This document shows positions 26,301 through 34,192 of a stretch of 64,000 nt of DNA, piece after piece (within the stretch, counting starts at the first letter, position 1; every line of letters begins with the position of its first letter). The stretch is from Pseudoroseicyclus_A sp041714655 (GTDB lineage Bacteria; Pseudomonadota; Alphaproteobacteria; Rhodobacterales; Rhodobacteraceae), in assembly GCF_041714655.1 (NCBI RefSeq), contig NZ_CP168219.1, forward strand, positions 372,001 to 436,000, read 5' to 3'. The notes under the pieces are model-generated. The model saw only the letters and a list, made by a program, of their open reading frames with translations. It had not been told where the DNA came from and made no database searches. Position numbers and translations under genes: made by a program.

Positions 26301-27851
26301 TCAGCTCGCCTCGCCGATCATGAAGCAGGTCGTGCCCCGCGCCTGAAGCCGGCGGCAGGCGAGGTCGGCTCCCTCGCGCGTCAGCCCCATGAAGTTCGCG
26401 TCGAACCCCGTGGCCGATTGCACGACGCGGCGGAGCGAGCCTTCGAGCGTCGTCGTCTCTCCGAGCGCGACGCGGATCAGCACCCGCTCGGCCTCGCCGC
26501 GGGAGGCATAGCGGCCGACGTTGATGCCCCAGGTATGGCCGCCGGAGGTGGACAGGCGCGTCACGATCTCGGGCTCGGCATCGGGAAGGGCGCCGGGCTC
26601 GATTGCCTCGGCGGTCATGATGAGCTCTGCCGGCCGCGCGGGCGGCGCCGGAGCCTCGACCGGCGCGTATTCCGACGGGGCGGGCATCGAGGCCGCGACG
26701 ACGAGCGTCCCGTCCGGGGCAGCGACGGCATCGGGCCCCGGGGCCTCGCTCGCCTCGGCGATGATCGCATCGGCCAGCGCCTGGGCGATGGCATCCGGCC
26801 CGGCTTCGGCGCCGGCACTGGCCAGGAGGGCCGCCTCGCCGCCCGTGCCCGCGCCGCCCGGCCGCGCCATCGGGCGGAGCGAGCGGTTGACGATGCCTGA
26901 GACGCGGATGGTCCGCGCCGCGGCGCCCGGGATCGCGGCCGCGCCCGGCGGCGCCGTCGCCACCAGATCGGCCCCCTCGCGAAGCGTCACCGCCGGCGGC
27001 GGTTCGGGCCGGTTCAGCCGGGCATTGGCCGGGGCGCGGTTGAAGCCGAGATTGAGGAGCTCGGTGATCTTCGTGGTGCGCTGCGCCGTGGAGGTGCCGC
27101 CGAAGACCGTGGCGATGATGCGCACGTTGCCGTGCTGGGCCGAGGCGGTCAGGTTGTAGCCGGCGGCGCGGGTATAGCCCGTCTTGATGCCGTCGGCGCC
27201 CGGGTAGCTGTCGAGGAAGCGCCGGTTGGTGCTCGACACGGTGGCGATGCCGGCATCGGCGGAGCGGCGGGAGAACAGATTGTAATACTGGGGAAAATCG
27301 TAGATCAGGTGCCGCCCGAGGATCGACATGTCCCGCGCGGTGGACATGTGGCCGTCGGCGGTCAGCCCGTTCATGTTGACGAAGGTGGTGTTGTTCATCC
27401 CCATCGCCCGCGCCGTGGCGTTCATCCGGCGGGCGAAGGCCTCCGAGCTGCCGGCAATGCCGATGCCGATCGCCGTCGCCGCGTCATTGGCGGAGCGGAT
27501 GGCGGCGGCGCGGATCAGGTAGCGCAGCCGGATCGACGAGCCGGCCGAGACGCCGAGGCAGGAGCATTCCTGCCGGTCGGCCTCTTCGGTGATGCGGATC
27601 TCGGTATCGAGGCTGATCTCGCCGCGCTGCACCGCCTGGAAGGCGATGTAGAGCGTCATCATCTTGGTGAGCGAGGCGGGATGGAGCCTCGTGTTGGCGT
27701 TTTCCTCGTAGAGGGTCTCGCCGGTGCGCGCGTCCATGACATAGGCGGCGTAGGGGGCTGATCGTCCTGCCGTCGGCGCCAGTGCGGCGGCGAATAGCAT
27801 GAACAGAATCAGCAGGCCCAACCGGGCCGTCCGCAGACTGGTGTTCGGCAT
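26301..27851 (-). CDS. dacF: D-alanyl-D-alanine carboxypeptidase with C-terminal SPOR-like region
   Basis: A 516-residue periplasmic peptidase S11 (DacF/PBP5 type) that trims the terminal D-Ala from peptidoglycan stem peptides. The signal peptide covers residues ~1-32. The catalytic SLTK is at 60-63, SAN at 120-122 and KTG at 223-225. After the peptidase domain comes a ~190-residue Pro/Ala/Glu-rich linker, and the last ~75 residues (HTWGINVGRYASRGEAERVL onward, with EGSLRRVVQSATGFDANFMG) look like a SPOR domain, which binds denuded septal glycans. ATG 27851 places the signal peptide correctly; an in-frame GTG lies at 27887. Confidence 0.9.
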   Translation of the reverse strand: MPNTSLRTARLGLLILFMLFAAALAPTAGRSAPYAAYVMDARTGETLYEENANTRLHPASLTKMMTLYIAFQAVQRGEISLDTEIRITEEADRQECSCLGVSAGSSIRLRYLIRAAAIRSANDAATAIGIGIAGSSEAFARRMNATARAMGMNNTTFVNMNGLTADGHMSTARDMSILGRHLIYDFPQYYNLFSRRSADAGIATVSSTNRRFLDSYPGADGIKTGYTRAAGYNLTASAQHGNVRIIATVFGGTSTAQRTTKITELLNLGFNRAPANARLNRPEPPPAVTLREGADLVATAPPGAAAIPGAAARTIRVSGIVNRSLRPMARPGGAGTGGEAALLASAGAEAGPDAIAQALADAIIAEASEAPGPDAVAAPDGTLVVAASMPAPSEYAPVEAPAPPARPAELIMTAEAIEPGALPDAEPEIVTRLSTSGGHTWGINVGRYASRGEAERVLIRVALGETTTLEGSLRRVVQSATGFDANFMGLTREGADLACRRLQARGTTCFMIGEAS

Positions 27852-28066
27852 TTTTTCACTGCCCGTTTTACTGCCTCGCGACTCCACTTCTTTGGCGGAT
27901 GCCGCTTGATTGAGACTGACGCTAGCATGGGGTCAGGGGGCCGGAAACACCCCTTTTCTCAAAAAGTTCCGTGCTGAAGCTCATGTGCTTCGCAGATATG
28001 GTGTGGTGGTCTGGGCGGCCCCCTAGTTGTTGAGTCGCCCATCAAATCGCCAGCGAAAAATTGCCT

Positions 28067-28756
28067 CTAAATGAGTCTATCTACGAGGCGTGGCAGCTCG
28101 CCGAGGGCCGCAATGCGATGAAAGAGCGGGCTTTGCGCCGGGTCATCGGCCTCCTCCAGCGCCCAGGTCGTCTCATGCGGCACATGGACGCCATGCGCGC
28201 CTGCGGCGAGGGCCGGCAGCACGTCGGATTTCATCGAATTGCCTGCCATCAGCGCGAAGCCGGCCCCGGCGAAGACGCGGGCATAGGTCGCCTCGGTCTT
28301 GTCCGAGACGATCTCGACGGAATCGAAGGCCTCCCCCAGCCCCGATTGCGCCAGCTTGCGCTCCTGGTCGAGCAGGTCGCCCTTGGTGATGAGCACCACG
28401 CGCCCCCGCTCGGCCAGCGCCGCCACCGCCGCCACCGCCCCGGGGAGGAGCTCGATGGGATGGCGCAGCATCTCCTGCCCGGCGGCGAGCAATTCGGCGA
28501 TGACCTCGCCGGGCACGCGATTGCCCGTCACCTCCAGCGCCGTCTCGATCATCGATAGCGTGAAGCCCTTGATTCCAAAGCCGTAATGCCCGATGTTCCG
28601 CCGCTCGGCGGCGAGGAGCCGCGCCTCCAGCGTCTCGGGTTCGGCATGATCGGCAAGGAGCTCGGCGAAGCGGCCCTGGGTCAGGCGGAAGAACTTCTCG
28701 TTGTGCCAGAGCGTGTCGTCGGCATCGAAGCCGAAAACCGGATCCTGAGCGGCCAT
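28067..28756 (-). CDS. HAD-family hydrolase
   Basis: A 229-residue HAD protein. Motif I is FDADDTLWHNE (Asp nucleophile and Asp+2), motif II is VVLITKGD (Thr), the Lys of motif III is in VSDKTEATYARVF and motif IV is MAGNSMKSDV, where an Asn-Ser pair stands in place of the more common GD. The helical cap resembles YjjG-type nucleotidases, but the substrate is unknown. It is transcribed away from clpS, with a shared upstream region of about 95 bases. Confidence 0.78.
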   Translation of the reverse strand: MAAQDPVFGFDADDTLWHNEKFFRLTQGRFAELLADHAEPETLEARLLAAERRNIGHYGFGIKGFTLSMIETALEVTGNRVPGEVIAELLAAGQEMLRHPIELLPGAVAAVAALAERGRVVLITKGDLLDQERKLAQSGLGEAFDSVEIVSDKTEATYARVFAGAGFALMAGNSMKSDVLPALAAGAHGVHVPHETTWALEEADDPAQSPLFHRIAALGELPRLVDRLI

Positions 28757-28781
28757 CCCCGATTCCCTTGCAAACCGGCCT

Positions 28782-28810
28782 TTGCAGCCGCGCGCGAGCC
28801 CCTATATAAC
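28782..28810 (+). promoter_or_regulatory. Sigma-70-type promoter of clpS
   Basis: TTGCAG at 28782-28787, a 17-base spacer, and TATAAC at 28805-28810 make the best -35/-10 pair I found in the window. Transcription would start near 28817, about 35 bases before the chosen clpS ATG. Confidence 0.7.
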
Positions 28811-28850
28811 GCGGACACATCCAATGCGACGGGCGAGACGAAAACGGACA

Positions 28851-29192
28851 ATGCTGGCCGATTTCTACATGATGGCGGAAGGCGGGGATGATGACGGCGG
28901 TGACGTCGGCATCAAGGTCGAGACCCGCGCGAAGACCAAGCGTCCGCCGCTCTACAAGGTGCTGATCCTCAACGACGACTACACGCCCATGGAGTTCGTC
29001 GTGCATGTGCTCGAGCGCTTCTTCGGCATGACCCATGCCCAGGCCTTCGAGCTAATGCTGACCGTGCACAAGAAGGGCGTGGCCGTCGTGGCCGTCTATT
29101 CCTACGAGATTGCAGAGACCAAGGTCGCGCAGGTGATGGATTTCGCCCAGCGCAACCAGCATCCGCTGCAATGCACGATGGAAAAGGAATAG
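28851..29192 (+). CDS. clpS: ATP-dependent Clp protease adaptor ClpS
   Basis: A 113-residue adaptor that delivers N-degron substrates to ClpAP. After a ~30-residue flexible head it shows KVLILNDDYTPMEFVVHVLERFF, with the Asn-Asp-Asp of the degron pocket, then AFELMLTVHKKGVAVVAVY and the conserved end HPLQCTMEKE. clpA is not adjacent. The start is uncertain: in-frame ATGs at 28824, 28851, 28869 and 28872 all lack a clear ribosome site. 28851 is a compromise. Confidence 0.9.
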   Translation: MLADFYMMAEGGDDDGGDVGIKVETRAKTKRPPLYKVLILNDDYTPMEFVVHVLERFFGMTHAQAFELMLTVHKKGVAVVAVYSYEIAETKVAQVMDFAQRNQHPLQCTMEKE

Positions 29193-29214
29193 GCCCCGGG
29201 AGGGCCGCAACCTC

Positions 29215-30186
29215 ATGGCATCCTCACGCCTGTCCGCGGCCCTCGACGAGGGCCTGTTGAGCATTCCCGAAACGGGAGAGATTCTCGTGATGCGCCCGCC
29301 GGTCGGGGCCGACCTCGCCGGCCTGCCGGTGGAGCAGGTGCGCATCGAGACGGGCAACCGCGCCGAGGCCGGCTACTGGCAGGCGGCGGGCTACCGGATG
29401 GGCGAGGGCGGCGCGGCGGCGCTGGCGCTGGTCTATCTGCCGCGCTCGAAGGCCCTCGCCCGGGCGCTTATCGCCGAGGCGGCGGCGCGCGCCCCCGTGG
29501 TCGCCGTCGACGGGCCGAAGACCCATGGCGTCGATTCGCTCTGGCGCGAGGCGCGCAAGCGGCTCGGCGAGCTCGGCTCCGACACGCGCGACCACGGGCG
29601 GCTCTTCGTCATGTCCCCCGGCGAGGCGATGGCGGATTTCGCCGGCACCGGGCCGGCCGAGGCCGAGGACGGCTGGTTCCGCCAGCCCGGCATCTTCTCG
29701 GAGGACAAGATCGACCGCGGCTCGGCGCTGCTGGCCGAGGCGCTGCCGCCGAAGCTCCCCTCCCGCATGGCCGATTTCGGCGCCGGCTGGGGCTATCTCT
29801 CCCGCGCCATCCTGGAGCGGCGGGGGGTGGAAGCGCTCGATCTGGTGGAGGCGGAGGCGCTGGCGCTCGACTGCGCCCGGCTCAACGTCACCGACCCGCG
29901 CGCCAGCTTCCTCTGGGAGGATGTGACGACCTTCACCGCGCCGGAGGCCTACAGCGGCATCGTCATGAACCCGCCCTTCCATTCCGGCCGGGCGGGCGAT
30001 CCCGGCCTCGGGCAGGCCTTCATTGCCGCCGCGCGGCGGAATCTCACGGCGGGCGGCCAGCTATGGCTTGTGGCCAACCGGCATCTTCCCTACGAGGCCG
30101 CCCTCGATGCCGCTTTTTCGCGCGTCGAAGACATTGGCGGCGATACCGCCTTCAAACTCTTCCGCGCGACTCGCCCGCGGCGGTGA
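29215..30186 (+). CDS. rsmC: RsmC-like methyltransferase (16S rRNA guanine-N2)
   Basis: A 323-residue class I methyltransferase with a degenerate N-terminal half and a catalytic C-terminal half, as in RsmC/RlmG. The SAM-binding stretch is MADFGAGWGYLSRAIL, the acidic ligand is in DLVEAEALALD and the catalytic motif is NPPFHSG. The N-terminal half has PKTHGVDSLW, also typical. RsmC methylates G1207 of 16S rRNA in E. coli; the target here is inferred. It starts 22 bases after clpS with GGGAGG upstream, so it may share the clpS transcript. Confidence 0.82.
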   Translation: MASSRLSAALDEGLLSIPETGEILVMRPPVGADLAGLPVEQVRIETGNRAEAGYWQAAGYRMGEGGAAALALVYLPRSKALARALIAEAAARAPVVAVDGPKTHGVDSLWREARKRLGELGSDTRDHGRLFVMSPGEAMADFAGTGPAEAEDGWFRQPGIFSEDKIDRGSALLAEALPPKLPSRMADFGAGWGYLSRAILERRGVEALDLVEAEALALDCARLNVTDPRASFLWEDVTTFTAPEAYSGIVMNPPFHSGRAGDPGLGQAFIAAARRNLTAGGQLWLVANRHLPYEAALDAAFSRVEDIGGDTAFKLFRATRPRR

Positions 30187-30223
30187 ACTTCGCTTAAGGT
30201 CCCCAGGAGGGACGGAGGCAGAC

Positions 30224-31024
30224 ATGAGCTTCTCGATCGACGGCAAGACCGCCATCGTTACCGGTGGCGCCCATGGCGTGGGCCTGGCCATCGGCCTGCA
30301 CTTCCTCGAGGAAGGCGCCAATGTCATCTTTGTCGACAGGGATGAAGAAGGGCTGAACGCCGAGCTGGGCGATGTGGCCCACGAGGGCAGCGCCGCGCGC
30401 ATCTTCGCCGGCGACCTGCGCGAGAAGCTGACCATCGCCAACCTCCTGTCGCTTTCCATCGACGCCTTCGACGGGGTGGACATCCTCGTCAACGCCGCCC
30501 GCCAGATCGTGCCGACGCAGCTCTTCGACCCCGAGGACAATTCGGTGGCGATCATGATCGAGCAGAACATGATGGCCTCGCTGCAGCTGAGCCGCATCGT
30601 CGCCAAGAAGATGATCAAGCTCGAGCCGGGCGACGAGGGGCCGCGCGGCTCCATCGTCAACATCTCCACCATCGCGGCGCGCATGGCGCATCCGGAGCTC
30701 CTGGCCTATTCCGTCTCGAATGCCGCGCTGGAGCAGATGACCCGCTCGATGGCCGTGGCGCTGGCGCCGGAGCGCATCCGCGTCAACGCCGTCTCCTTCG
30801 GCTCGGTCATGAGCCATTCGCTCCACGAGCGGCTGAAGGACGACGAGGAGATGCGCGCCCGCGTCATCGGGCGGACGCCGCTCGGCCGCATCGCCTCGCC
30901 CCGCGAGCTGGCGGAGGCGGTGCAGTTCCTCGCGTCCGAAGGCGCCGGCTTCATCACCGGCCAGGTGCTGACGGTGGACGGCGGGCGGAGCCTTCTCGAC
31001 CCCGCCGCCTGCTCGGCCTTCTGA
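30224..31024 (+). CDS. SDR-family protein with Asn in place of the catalytic Lys
   Basis: A 266-residue short-chain dehydrogenase/reductase fold protein. The cofactor loop is VTGGAHGVGLAIG and Asp38 in VDRDEE suggests NAD preference. The catalytic Ser is present at residue 148 (NISTIAA) and Tyr at 162, but the YxxxK Lys is Asn166 (YSVSN); the NNAG motif reads NAAR. These changes would weaken or remove ordinary dehydrogenase activity. The C-terminal FITGQVLTVDGGRSLLDP is standard. AGGAGG and GGAGG occur shortly upstream. No substrate can be assigned. Confidence 0.82.
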   Translation: MSFSIDGKTAIVTGGAHGVGLAIGLHFLEEGANVIFVDRDEEGLNAELGDVAHEGSAARIFAGDLREKLTIANLLSLSIDAFDGVDILVNAARQIVPTQLFDPEDNSVAIMIEQNMMASLQLSRIVAKKMIKLEPGDEGPRGSIVNISTIAARMAHPELLAYSVSNAALEQMTRSMAVALAPERIRVNAVSFGSVMSHSLHERLKDDEEMRARVIGRTPLGRIASPRELAEAVQFLASEGAGFITGQVLTVDGGRSLLDPAACSAF

Positions 31025-31030
31025 AGCGGC

Positions 31031-31417
31031 CTATTCCGGGTAGGCCGCCCGGCAGGCCGCGACCTGCCCCTGCACCTCGCCCGCCATCTGCCCCCGCCGC
31101 TCGCGCAGCGACGCCAGCTTGGCGCGCTCGGCATTGAGGTCGATGGCCACCGGCACCTGCCGGTCCACCGTCTCGGTCCGCTCGCATTGATAGGTGATCG
31201 ACTGGCCGTCCTCGGTCATGCCGCCGCAGAGCCGCGGGCGGGTGACGAGCTCCTGCCGCGTCTCGAGCGCGAAGCCGCGGTCGAGATTCGCGGCGGTCTG
31301 GTCGATCAGCCGGTCGAGCGTCCGCAGCTCCTGCGCGGCACGGTTGATGCATTGCTCCTGCGGCGTGCCGCAGGCGGCAAGGGCGAGAAGCGGCAGGGAA
31401 AGGATGAGGCGGCGCAT
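31031..31417 (-). CDS. Putative lipoprotein
   Basis: A 128-residue protein not recognised by family. The N-terminus MRRLILSLPLLALAACGTP is a lipoprotein signal peptide with lipobox LAAC, so residue 16 would be the lipidated Cys. The rest is a mostly helical, charged segment with four further cysteines (EQC, RLC, YQC and AACR) that could form two disulfides. ATG 31417 is chosen because the signal peptide starts there, although the frame is open to 31477. It is convergent with the SDR gene, six bases apart. Confidence 0.68.
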   Translation of the reverse strand: MRRLILSLPLLALAACGTPQEQCINRAAQELRTLDRLIDQTAANLDRGFALETRQELVTRPRLCGGMTEDGQSITYQCERTETVDRQVPVAIDLNAERAKLASLRERRGQMAGEVQGQVAACRAAYPE

Positions 31418-31491
31418 GGGGGGCTCCCGGGTCTTGGGTTCCCCGCCGGTTTGCGCCACAAGGCGGCGGTTATTCAATATCGGAGGCCGCG

Positions 31492-32373
31492 ATGAGCGAA
31501 GACGAGCCCATGGAGGGCGAAAAGGCCCGCGCGGCCGCCTGGTTCCGCCAGCTCAGGGACGAGATCGTCGCTGCTTTCGAGGCGCTGGAAGACAGCCAGC
31601 CGGGCGAGGCCCCCGCCGGACGCTTCGAGCTGCGCGAGACGCGCCGGGGCGCCGAGGGCGAGGATGGCGGCGGCGGGCTCATGAGCGTGATGCGCGGCGG
31701 CCGGGTGTTCGAGAAGGTCGGCGTCAATGTCTCCGCCGTAAAGGGCATCCTCGGCGCCCCCGCCATCGCCAGCATGGCGGCGCGCGGCGTGCCCGGCATC
31801 GAGATGGATCCCCGCTTCTGGGCCTCCGGCATCTCGCTCGTCGCGCATCCGGTGAACCCGCATGTCCCCGCCGTCCACATGAACACCCGCATGTTCTGGA
31901 CGCCCGGCGCCTGGTGGTTCGGCGGCGGCAGCGACCTCAACCCGGCGCTGCCCTATGACGAGGACACGGCGCATTTCCATGCCGTGCAGGAAGAGGCGCT
32001 CGCCCCCCATGGGCGCGACCTCTACCCCCGCCTCAAGGCATGGGCGGACGAGTATTTCTACATCCCCCACCGCGGCCGCGCCCGCGGCGTCGGCGGCATC
32101 TTCCTCGATGACCATGCCACCGGCGACTGGGAGGCGGATTTCGCCCTCATCCAGAGCATCGGCCGCGCCTTCCTGCCCGCCTGGCTGCCGCTCGCCGAGC
32201 GCCGCCGCGAGACGGAATGGACGGAGGCCGACCGCGAGGCGCAGCTCGTCCACCGGGGGCTCTATGCCGAATACAACCTCGTCTACGACCGCGGCACGAA
32301 ATTCGGCCTCGCCACCTCGCACGATCCCGACGCCGTGCTGATGAGCCTGCCGCCGCTGGCGAAATGGGTCTGA
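31492..32373 (+). CDS. hemF: Oxygen-dependent coproporphyrinogen III oxidase
   Basis: A 293-residue aerobic HemF that decarboxylates two propionates of coproporphyrinogen III to vinyl groups in haem and chlorophyll synthesis. Conserved blocks are FEKVGVNVSAV, SLVAHPVNPHVPAVHMNTRM, WWFGGGSDLNP, HRGRARGVGGIFLDD and the C-terminal YNLVYDRGTKFGL. The length fits the family. hemE and hemC lie 2-4 kb away, so three haem steps cluster here although on different strands. It is convergent with the amidotransferase gene. Confidence 0.96.
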   Translation: MSEDEPMEGEKARAAAWFRQLRDEIVAAFEALEDSQPGEAPAGRFELRETRRGAEGEDGGGGLMSVMRGGRVFEKVGVNVSAVKGILGAPAIASMAARGVPGIEMDPRFWASGISLVAHPVNPHVPAVHMNTRMFWTPGAWWFGGGSDLNPALPYDEDTAHFHAVQEEALAPHGRDLYPRLKAWADEYFYIPHRGRARGVGGIFLDDHATGDWEADFALIQSIGRAFLPAWLPLAERRRETEWTEADREAQLVHRGLYAEYNLVYDRGTKFGLATSHDPDAVLMSLPPLAKWV

Positions 32374-32380
32374 CCCGCCT

Positions 32381-32435
32381 CCTTCATCTGGCCGAAAATA
32401 TGCCGGGGGGCTGCGGGGGGCTGGCCCCCCGCCCC
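32381..32435 (+). repeat. Dispersed 3'-end repeat with terminator hairpin after hemF
   Basis: CCTTCATCTGGCCGAAAATA is followed by TGCCGGGGGG and a perfect hairpin (GCGGGGGG at 32413-32420 with CCCCCCGC at 32425-32432, loop CTGG). It sits between convergent genes and probably terminates both. It matches one arm of the 238-bp elements at 49.2 and 52.6 kb. Confidence 0.75.
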
Positions 32436-32440
32436 CGCAC

Positions 32441-33199
32441 TCAGGGCCGGCGCGCCGCCCGCATCTCGCGCTCCACCTCCGCCACCTGGCCCCGCCCGGC
32501 TGCATAGGCCCGCGCCGCCGTCACCAGCGCCCGGAAGATTGCCCGCTGCCGCCGCGCGTACCACAGGTGCTCGGGGTGCCACTGGACGCCGAGCGCGAAG
32601 GGGTCGGCCACCCGCTCCACCCCCTGCACCATGCCGCCGAGGTCGCGCGCTGCGACGCGAAGCCCCTCTCCCAGCCGGTCCACAGCCTGGGAATGGAGCG
32701 CGTTCACCCGCATCGGCGCTGCGCCGGCGATTCGCTCCAGCCGGCTGCCCTCGCAGATCCGCACGGTCTTGCGGGGCAGGATCGTGTAGACGCGCTTCGA
32801 GCGCGTGTAGGTGCGATAGGCATCCCGGTCGAGCGTGCCGCCCGTGGCCACGTTCAGCATCTGCGCCCCCCGGCAGATGCCGAGGAGCGGCATCCCCCGC
32901 GCGGCGGCGCCGGCGATGAGCGCCCGCTCCAGCGCGTCGCGCTCGGGGTCGATCCGCGCCGAGGTGACCACCTCGCCGGCATAGACATCGGCCGAGATGT
33001 CGTCTCCGCCGCCGATGATCACCCCGTCAACATCCTTCAGATCCGCCGGCCGCCCGGCGCCCCAGCGCACCGCCCGGCCACCCGTCACCAGGATGTTGAG
33101 CGCCACCAGCGGGAAGATCCGCCAGCCGGAGCGGGCCGAGGTCGTCACCGCGATGCGGGGCCGTTCGTGCCAGGGGGTCGCCCCGGGCGGGGCACTCAA
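32441..33199 (-). CDS. Class I glutamine amidotransferase / gamma-glutamyl hydrolase-like protein
   Basis: A 252-residue peptidase C26-like protein (PuuD type). The nucleophile is Cys109 in LLGICRGAQMLN, and the His/Glu pair is at 208 and 210 in GVQWHPEHLW, so a working thiol hydrolase of gamma-glutamyl amide bonds is likely. No ATG or GTG fits: the start is probably TTG 33199, which overlaps the stop of the amidoligase gene as TTGA. Coupling to an amidoligase suggests the two act on the same gamma-glutamyl or isopeptide product, one making and one cleaving or supplying ammonia. Confidence 0.82.
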   Translation of the reverse strand: MSAPPGATPWHERPRIAVTTSARSGWRIFPLVALNILVTGGRAVRWGAGRPADLKDVDGVIIGGGDDISADVYAGEVVTSARIDPERDALERALIAGAAARGMPLLGICRGAQMLNVATGGTLDRDAYRTYTRSKRVYTILPRKTVRICEGSRLERIAGAAPMRVNALHSQAVDRLGEGLRVAARDLGGMVQGVERVADPFALGVQWHPEHLWYARRQRAIFRALVTAARAYAAGRGQVAEVEREMRAARRP

Positions 33200-34170
33200 G
33201 GCGCCAGCCCCCGGCTCATCACCAGATTGCCGCTGAAGCGCCGCCAGTCGGCGATGGTCGAGAAGACATCGCGCCGATGCGCCCGCCAGCGGCTCCTGAG
33301 CTCCGCCAGCAGCTCCGGCTCTCCGGCGAGGCGCTCGACGATCACCCAGCGGTTCCACTCATAGGCGATGCGCCAGCCCGCCGCGTTCACGCGGCTGTCG
33401 GGCAGGCGGTAATGGAAGGCGGGCCGCGGCTTCACCGCGCTCCGCTCGACGAGCGCCGCCCGCACCTTCGCGGGGCGAAGCGTCGCCAGCACCGGCAAGA
33501 GGTCGAGCCCGCGATTGCGGCTCTGCACATGCTCCAGATAGACCGCCGTCAGGTCATCGAGGCTCCAGCCCTCCGCCTCCGCCAGCGCGTCGGTGAAGCC
33601 GCGCGGCCAGGGGTCGGAGAAGGGCAGGACCCGCCGGGCCGGGTCGATCGGGTCGTCATAGCGCAGCCAGTCCTCGAGAAGGCCATAGGCGGTGACGATG
33701 GGCAGGATGTCCTCCACCTCCTGCCCCGGGATCTCCGGGTTGAGATGCAGGCCGAAGCCGTAGAGCGCCGCCGATTGCGAGCCCTCGGCGCCGGCCTGGC
33801 GCAGCGCCTCGCGGAGCGTGTCGAGCACCGGCAGGTCATCGGGCAGAAGCGGCTCGGTCACGATCTCCACCGGCACCAGCGCCCGGGCGAGGTCGAGCCC
33901 CGCCTCGGCGAGGGGGCCCCTGGCGCTCCGGTAGGCGGTGTCGAGATAGACCTTGAGCGCGCCGATCATCGTGCCGGTGACGCGAAACTCGCGGGCGCCC
34001 GCCGGCTCGACATCGCCGCCCAGCACCTCGGCGGCCAGCTCCGCCGCCTCGGCCTCCGTCAGGCCCGCGAATTCGAGCTCGACGCCCGTGCGGCGGGTCC
34101 CGCCCTCGGGCCCGTCCGGCCGGGGCAGCGGCGCGAAGGCGCTGCGATCGATGTCGGCGCTGCCGAGCAT
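33196..34170 (-). CDS. Amidoligase-family protein (ATP-grasp-like)
   Basis: A 324-residue protein that I assign to the amidoligase_2 family, which is related to COOH-NH2 ligases with an ATP-grasp fold. Supporting segments are RRTGVELEFAGLTEAEA near residue 27, the acidic EIVTEPLLPDDL, and GFGLHLNPEIPG in the centre. The remainder is helical, with several paired Arg and Trp residues. The family is predicted to form amide bonds in peptides, metabolites or cell-wall material, and partners with gamma-glutamyl-type amidotransferases, exactly the neighbour seen here. It lies 22 bases after hemE on the same strand. The substrate is unknown. Confidence 0.72.
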   Translation of the reverse strand: MLGSADIDRSAFAPLPRPDGPEGGTRRTGVELEFAGLTEAEAAELAAEVLGGDVEPAGAREFRVTGTMIGALKVYLDTAYRSARGPLAEAGLDLARALVPVEIVTEPLLPDDLPVLDTLREALRQAGAEGSQSAALYGFGLHLNPEIPGQEVEDILPIVTAYGLLEDWLRYDDPIDPARRVLPFSDPWPRGFTDALAEAEGWSLDDLTAVYLEHVQSRNRGLDLLPVLATLRPAKVRAALVERSAVKPRPAFHYRLPDSRVNAAGWRIAYEWNRWVIVERLAGEPELLAELRSRWRAHRRDVFSTIADWRRFSGNLVMSRGLAP

Positions 34171-34192
34171 GGCTCAGCAACGCCCCTCTGGG

